From the NCBI RefSeq assembly GCF_900215205.1, contig NZ_OBDY01000003.1, positions 449,842-513,841 on the forward strand: 64,000 nt of DNA, written 5' to 3'. The stretch is from Paractinoplanes atraurantiacus. GTDB taxonomy: Bacteria > Actinomycetota > Actinomycetes > Mycobacteriales > Micromonosporaceae. Shown here piece by piece: positions 59,998-64,000 of the stretch (the first letter of the stretch is position 1; every line of letters starts with the position of its first letter). The notes under the pieces are model-generated. The model was not told where the DNA came from and made no database searches. It saw only the letters and a program-made list of their open reading frames with translations. A program made the position numbers and the translations under genes.

Positions 59998-61191
59998 ACG
60001 GTCGTGCACCCGATCAGCAAGGCCTGGGTCACCACTGGTGGCACCGGCGCCCAGAACTACGACGAATTCGCCGACGACGCCGAAATCACGTCCATCATCG
60101 CCGACAATCCGCATAGTTCTCTCGCTGTCGAGATGCCGCATCTGGCGCCCGACTCGCTCGGCAAGTCGTTCACCGACGCCCTGCCGGACGCGGTGGCCCG
60201 GCTCGCGCTGGAGCGCGCCGACGGCAGCTACGCCCCGGCCGAGCGGGTCGTCGTGCTCTACCGGATCACCGGCGAGGGCGAGCCGCCGGCGTACGGGCTC
60301 TGGAGCATGGTCGACACCGACCAGATCTCCACCCGGGCCGACGAGCCCGGCCTGGTGATCCGCAACGAGGAAGTCTTCATCGAGAAGGTCCGCGAGCGCG
60401 TGGCCCTGGCCGAGGCGCTGGGCACCCTGCTCTCGCCCGTCCTGCTGCTGCAGACCACGAGGGGTGAGGAGCTGCACGCGGCCCTCGCCGCGGCGATCGA
60501 GGGGGCCGGCGAGCCGGCCGCGACCGACACCGATCAGACCGGCCGTACCCACGCCATCTGGGTCGTCGGTCCCGGCGCGCTCCAGGACGAGCTGACCGGG
60601 CTGGCCGGCGGTGGCGAGCTGGTCGTGGCCGACGGCAACCATCGCAGCCTGGCCGCGCAGACGGCCGGCTTCCCGCGCTTCCTGGCGGTCGTCACCACGC
60701 CCGCCTCGGTCGCCATCCAGCCCTACAACCGCCTGGTCAGCGAGTTGCCGGTGCCGCTCGACGAGTTCCTGGCCCGGCTGCGCGCGGCCGGCGCGACGGT
60801 CACCGAGGTGCCGCGACCCGCGCAGGTGCCTTCCAAAGGGACGATTGAGGTGTACGCCTCCGGGCGCACCTTCACGCTGGGCCTCCCCGTCAACACGAAC
60901 CTGTCGGCCGTCGACAACCTCGACCACGCGCTGGTCGAGCGGGTGCTGCTGCGCGACACGCTCGGCCTCGACGCCGGCGACAAGCGCGTGTCGTACATCG
61001 GCGGTGACTACCCGGCCGAGTGGCTGCGGGGCGAGGTCGACGAGGGCCGTTCCGAGCTGGCCGTGCTGATCGCGCCGGTCACCGTCGACGACTTCGTCAC
61101 GGTCAACCTGGAGCGGCAGAAACTGCCTCGCAAGAGCACGTGGTTCACCCCGAAGGCCCGGGGCGGCCTGGTTCTCGCGCAGCTCGACTGA
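59995..61191 (+). CDS. DUF1015 family protein
   Basis: This 398-aa protein has DUF1015 hallmarks: NPHSSLAVEMPH near 38-49, LVVADGNHRSLAAQ near 206-219, and a C-terminal domain ending WFTPKARGGLVLAQLD. DUF1015 proteins (PF06245) have been suggested to bind nucleotides or sugars. The function here is unknown. ATG 59995 was chosen over TTG 59986. It is followed after 2 bases by a hydrolase gene, so these form a unit, possibly with rpiB. Confidence 0.88.
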   Translation: MTVVHPISKAWVTTGGTGAQNYDEFADDAEITSIIADNPHSSLAVEMPHLAPDSLGKSFTDALPDAVARLALERADGSYAPAERVVVLYRITGEGEPPAYGLWSMVDTDQISTRADEPGLVIRNEEVFIEKVRERVALAEALGTLLSPVLLLQTTRGEELHAALAAAIEGAGEPAATDTDQTGRTHAIWVVGPGALQDELTGLAGGGELVVADGNHRSLAAQTAGFPRFLAVVTTPASVAIQPYNRLVSELPVPLDEFLARLRAAGATVTEVPRPAQVPSKGTIEVYASGRTFTLGLPVNTNLSAVDNLDHALVERVLLRDTLGLDAGDKRVSYIGGDYPAEWLRGEVDEGRSELAVLIAPVTVDDFVTVNLERQKLPRKSTWFTPKARGGLVLAQLD

Positions 61192-61193
61192 TC

Positions 61194-62105
61194 ATGCTGA
61201 ACCCGCAGGTCACGGCGGCGGCCGGGCTCCGTTCCCGGCCGCCCGTCCTCTCCTCTGCCGACCCTTACGAGCAGCTCCAGGCCGTCCGCCAGGCGATGAT
61301 CGACGCGATCGAGGTGGAGACCGGGCCGGAGCTGCCGCTGCCGGTGGTGGTCGACGTGGACGCCGACGGTGTGCCGTGCCGGCTCTACGCCACGCGTACG
61401 GACGCTCCGGTCTTCGTCTATCTGCACGGCGGCGGCTGGTGCTACGGCACCGTCGAGACCGTCGACCGGCTGTGCCGCCGGATCGCCGACCGCTCGGGCT
61501 GCGCGGTGCTGTCGGTGGAATACCGGCTGGCCCCCGAGCATGTCTTCCCGGCCGCCCAGGACGACGTCGACACGGTGCTGGCGTTCGTCCGCAAGTCGGG
61601 GGCGGATCTCGGCGTCGACCCGTCGCGGCTGGCGATCGGCGGCGACAGCGCCGGCGGTCAGCTCGCCACGGTGGCCGCCCGGCGGCAGCGCGACCAGGCC
61701 ACGCCGCTCGACCACCAGGTGCTGATCTACCCGGCGATCGACCCGATGACCGCCTCGGAGTCGTACGACGAGGTCGGCTCGTACGGCCTCGACCGCGCCT
61801 CGATGAAGCTGGCCTGGGAGACGTACGTCCCCGATCCCCGGCTGCGGTTCACGCCCGATGTGGCCCCGCTGGCGGCGGACCTGGCCGGAATGCCGCCGAC
61901 CCTGATCATCACGGCCGAGTACGACGCGCTGCGCGACGAGGGCGCCGACTACGCGGACGCGCTGCTGGCGGCCGGGGTCCCGGTGGTGCACACGCGCTAT
62001 ATGGGCGTGAACCACGGCTTCGCCCGCAAGCTGGCGGTGATCGACGACGCACGCGTGGCGGCGGATCAGATCGCCTCTGTTCTGCGAGCATCCTTGTGCT
62101 TCTGA
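61194..62105 (+). CDS. HSL-family esterase (alpha/beta hydrolase)
   Basis: This 303-aa hormone-sensitive-lipase-type esterase has the oxyanion motif YLHGGGWCYG near 75-84, the nucleophile Ser in IGGDSAGGQLA near 151-161, Asp in TAEYDALRDEG, and His in GVNHGFARK. These enzymes hydrolyse short acyl or aryl esters. Its ATG lies 2 bases after the DUF1015 stop. It is followed by rpiB after 21 bases. Confidence 0.93.
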   Translation: MLNPQVTAAAGLRSRPPVLSSADPYEQLQAVRQAMIDAIEVETGPELPLPVVVDVDADGVPCRLYATRTDAPVFVYLHGGGWCYGTVETVDRLCRRIADRSGCAVLSVEYRLAPEHVFPAAQDDVDTVLAFVRKSGADLGVDPSRLAIGGDSAGGQLATVAARRQRDQATPLDHQVLIYPAIDPMTASESYDEVGSYGLDRASMKLAWETYVPDPRLRFTPDVAPLAADLAGMPPTLIITAEYDALRDEGADYADALLAAGVPVVHTRYMGVNHGFARKLAVIDDARVAADQIASVLRASLCF

Positions 62106-62126
62106 TCGTTCTGAGAGAGTGAGAGC

Positions 62127-62591
62127 ATGCGCGTCTACCTGGGTTCCGACCACGCCGGCTACGAGCTGAAGATGCACCTCGTCAACCACCTGATCAAGCA
62201 GGGTCACGACGTCGTGGACGTGGGTCCGCACGTCTACGACCCGGAGGACGACTACCCGGCGTTCTGCCTGCAGACCGGGGCCAAGGTGGTGGCCGACGAG
62301 GGCTCGCTCGGCATCGTCATCGGCGGCTCCGGCAACGGCGAGCAGATCGCCGCCAACAAGATCGACGGCGTCCGGGCCGCGCTGGTCTGGCGCACCGAGA
62401 TCGCCCAGCTGGCCCGCCAGCACAACGACGCCAACATCATCAGCATCGGCGCCCGCGAGCACACCCTCGACGAGGCCACCGCCTTCGTCGAGACGTTCCT
62501 GGCCACCCCGTTCTCCGGCAACCCGCGCCACGCCCGCCGCATCGCCCAGCTGGCCGACTACGAGCGCACCCGCGAACTCCCCGAAATCTGA
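62127..62591 (+). CDS. rpiB: Ribose-5-phosphate isomerase B
   Basis: This 154-aa enzyme interconverts ribose 5-phosphate and ribulose 5-phosphate. It has YLGSDHAGYELK at the start, then the GGSGNGEQIAANK motif near 66-78. Here Glu72 serves where E. coli RpiB has a Cys, as in mycobacterial RpiB (Rv2465c). Length is typical. RBS-like GAGAG before ATG. Its stop lies at dispersed repeat copy C. Closest neighbours are pentose or redox genes only by synteny. Confidence 0.96.
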   Translation: MRVYLGSDHAGYELKMHLVNHLIKQGHDVVDVGPHVYDPEDDYPAFCLQTGAKVVADEGSLGIVIGGSGNGEQIAANKIDGVRAALVWRTEIAQLARQHNDANIISIGAREHTLDEATAFVETFLATPFSGNPRHARRIAQLADYERTRELPEI

Positions 62592-62631
62592 GCTGGCTGA
62601 GCCGGCTGGCTCCGCTTCGCTCCGCGGGCGG
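62592..62631. repeat. Dispersed repeat, partial copy C
   Basis: The sequence GCTTCGCTCCGCGGGCG at 62614-62630 matches the reverse complement of copy A in 48029-48046 and extends leftward with GCTGGCT similarities. It ends where copy A would continue into GATTTGCGCC. It sits exactly between the rpiB stop and the stop of the convergent gene at 62632. Confidence 0.65.
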
Positions 62632-63318
62632 TCACCTGTTCCGGGGGAGATCCTCGCGGGGGACCCAGTTGCGGCGGACGATCGTGAGGTTGGCGTCGGC
62701 GTCGGCCAATTGCTCGTCGGTGGGGCGGGCGGCGTCGCGGGCGCGCAGGGCGGCGGTGACGCTGACCTGGGACGAACCGGAGCCGACGAGGCCGCGCAAG
62801 CCCCGCTCGGCCTCGCGGTCGTCGCCGCCGGGGCCGTTGCCGAGAGTGCGGCGGCCCGGTGAGCCGTTCCGCGCCGGCCGGGCGTCGGCCGGTTTCGCCC
62901 GCGGCGGCGCCGGCACCGGCTCGGGCTCGGCACTCCGCTCCTCAGCGACAGGCTCGGCGGCCGCAGCGGCACCCGCGGTGCCGGGGCGGGCGAGGCCGGA
63001 GGCCGCGGCGCCGGAGCCCGCCAGGCCGGAGCCCGCGAGGTTGGGGCTCGCGGTGCCGGAGCCCGCCAGGCCGGAGCCCGCGAGGTTGGGGCTCGCGGTG
63101 CCGGAGCCCGTGAGGCCGGGGGTCGCGGGGCCGGAGCCCGCGAGTTCAGCGGCCGCGGGCTCTGAGTCGGTGACGTCGGGGGCCGGGTCGGCGACCGGAG
63201 TGGTCACGGCCGTCCCCGTGGGCGGCTCGGTGGTCTCGTCGTCGTACCCGGGCGGCGTGGCGGCTGGGTACGAGTGGGAGGGACGCACGCGGCGACGTCG
63301 GCGTTCGGGCTCACCCAT
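62632..63318 (-). CDS. Disordered Ala/Gly/Pro-rich protein with 15-residue repeats
   Basis: This 228-aa protein has almost no hydrophobic core. It starts MGEPERRRRRVRPSHSYPAA, holds repeats of AGSGTASPNLAGSGL in the middle, and has a more conserved C-terminus (VSVTAALRARDAARPTDEQLADADANLTIVRRNWVPREDLPRNR, quoted in part: ADANLTIVRRNWVPREDLPR). The C-terminus is the likely functional part. Starting at ATG 63318, which follows the acetyltransferase gene stop. Function unknown. Confidence 0.6.
   Translation of the reverse strand: MGEPERRRRRVRPSHSYPAATPPGYDDETTEPPTGTAVTTPVADPAPDVTDSEPAAAELAGSGPATPGLTGSGTASPNLAGSGLAGSGTASPNLAGSGLAGSGAAASGLARPGTAGAAAAAEPVAEERSAEPEPVPAPPRAKPADARPARNGSPGRRTLGNGPGGDDREAERGLRGLVGSGSSQVSVTAALRARDAARPTDEQLADADANLTIVRRNWVPREDLPRNR
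63011..63115 (-). repeat. 45-bp tandem repeat in the disordered protein
   Basis: A unit of 45 bases starting CCGGAGCCCGCCAGG occurs at 63011 and 63056, with a partial third from 63101. It encodes 15-residue repeats and is an in-frame minisatellite. Confidence 0.8.
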
Positions 63319-63347
63319 GACGCCGACGTTACCGCCGCCGGTGCCAC

Positions 63348-64000
63348 TCAGAACACCTCGAGGGCGCCCGGCTGCCGGTGCCAGCCGAACGCGGCCGACG
63401 GGAAGTTCGCCGTCAACCGCCGCACCCGGCCCGCGGCGGCCAGCGTGGCCAGCGTCGTCCCGCCCAGATAGGCCGCGCCGAGCTCGGTGACCGTGCACGT
63501 GAGGTCGGGTGCGTCGTCCGTGCGTACACAAGAAGCCTTGTCCTGATTCGCCGTCAGGCGAAACCGGCCGTTGTTGGCCTCGATGATCGGGTCGGTGACC
63601 TCGATGACGACGTCGATCGGGAAGAGGTAGCGCCGGGCCTCCAACGCCGCCGGCACGTCGACCAGGCGCACCCAGAGCCCGTCGGCGTACTGCCGGCCCA
63701 GCCGGCGCGGCTCGTCGACCAGATGTTGCAGGGGCTCGTCGACCGTGGCGTAGCTGTACGCCGCCTTGCGGGCCAGGTCGATGGTGAGCAGGAAGCGCCA
63801 CAGCTCGGTGTAGGTGACCGGGTCGGCCGCCACGACCTCGTCGATGCGCACGGTGGCGTCGGGGCCGTAGCCGTTCCAGCCGCTCTTGACCCGCCACAGC
63901 GCGTATCCGGCCGGGCCCTCGTCGCCGTCGACGATCACGCCGTAGCGGCCGGTGGCCCCGTCACGCTGGTCGCTGTCGTCGCGCAGCAGATATTGCCACC
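63348..64000 (-). CDS. Eis-like GNAT acetyltransferase, C-terminal part
   Basis: Frame open to the window end; it encodes at least 217 residues of the C-terminal region of an Eis-type enhanced-intracellular-survival N-acetyltransferase. Visible are the second GNAT-like domain (YALWRVKSGWNGYGPDATVRIDEVVAADP) and the SCP2-like C-terminal domain (LTANFPSAAFGWHRQPGALEVF). The free C-terminal carboxylate (Phe) acts as catalytic base in this family. Eis acetylates aminoglycosides and lysines. The catalytic domain is upstream of the window. ATG is not in the window. Confidence 0.85.
   Translation of the reverse strand, partial: WQYLLRDDSDQRDGATGRYGVIVDGDEGPAGYALWRVKSGWNGYGPDATVRIDEVVAADPVTYTELWRFLLTIDLARKAAYSYATVDEPLQHLVDEPRRLGRQYADGLWVRLVDVPAALEARRYLFPIDVVIEVTDPIIEANNGRFRLTANQDKASCVRTDDAPDLTCTVTELGAAYLGGTTLATLAAAGRVRRLTANFPSAAFGWHRQPGALEVF

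Overview
The window comes from a very high-GC actinobacterium. GTG and TTG starts are common, many genes look leaderless, and the gene content (LigB-type DNA ligase, mycothiol-family DsbA-like protein, M. tuberculosis-type RpiB, class F sortase, actinobacterial MacB-like operon) fits Micromonosporaceae, for example Actinoplanes. That placement is inferred from gene content and codon use, not from a search.

Layout. 0.1-4 kb: a PEP-dependent dihydroxyacetone kinase operon (dhaK, dhaL, and a dhaM fused to HPr and a complete Enzyme I). 4-8 kb: a Tat-exported phospholipase C divergent from a short-chain dehydrogenase, then a YaaC-like gene of visibly different base composition. 8-16 kb: a STAND ATPase, a two-component system, and the divergent operon it probably controls (Cys-rich lipoprotein, adaptor with a peptidoglycan-binding domain, ABC ATPase, FtsX/MacB permease). 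16-20 kb: an ABC-2-like membrane protein with two TetR-type operators, a truncated TetR gene, tRNA-Arg(TCT), a PIN toxin with its HTH antitoxin, and a lipase-like hydrolase. 20-32 kb: an SSB paralogue, a beta-helix lipoprotein, cobD-cobQ, M48 and M20 peptidases separated by a 167-bp palindrome, an FAD monooxygenase, a small ORF with a perfect SOS box over its start, and a LigB ligase. 32-42 kb: SURF1 with a repeat tail, cobB with a long Pro/Gln tail, a penicillin-binding protein with an Asp/Arg/Ser tail, and the overlapping cobC-cobT-cysG operon. 42-48 kb: otsA, ettA, a thioesterase and a YbjN-like protein. 48-64 kb: beta-propeller protein, glbO, MFS, MscS, HNH nuclease, class F sortase pair, DUF5130, Uma2, pepN, DsbA-like protein, DUF1015, esterase, rpiB, a disordered protein, and a partial Eis-like acetyltransferase.

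The series ettA, thioesterase, 219-aa protein, glbO, HNH, DUF5130, pepN, DsbA-like, rpiB keeps the order and relative strands I recall for M. tuberculosis Rv2477c to Rv2465c, with several insertions. Six cobalamin genes lie in three clusters, with no recognisable cobalamin riboswitch in front of any. 

The main oddities are: a dispersed repeat with three forms, each between convergent gene ends, one carrying a 32-bp-arm hairpin; the SOS-box ORF beside ligB; a CobB lacking the expected glutaminase cysteine; a broken TetR gene next to a tRNA with its operators still visible; and many proteins with low-complexity tails, several encoded by in-frame minisatellites. No CRISPR array, prophage, transposase or biosynthetic megasynthase was seen. 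No gap without a gene or remnant exceeds about 300 bp.
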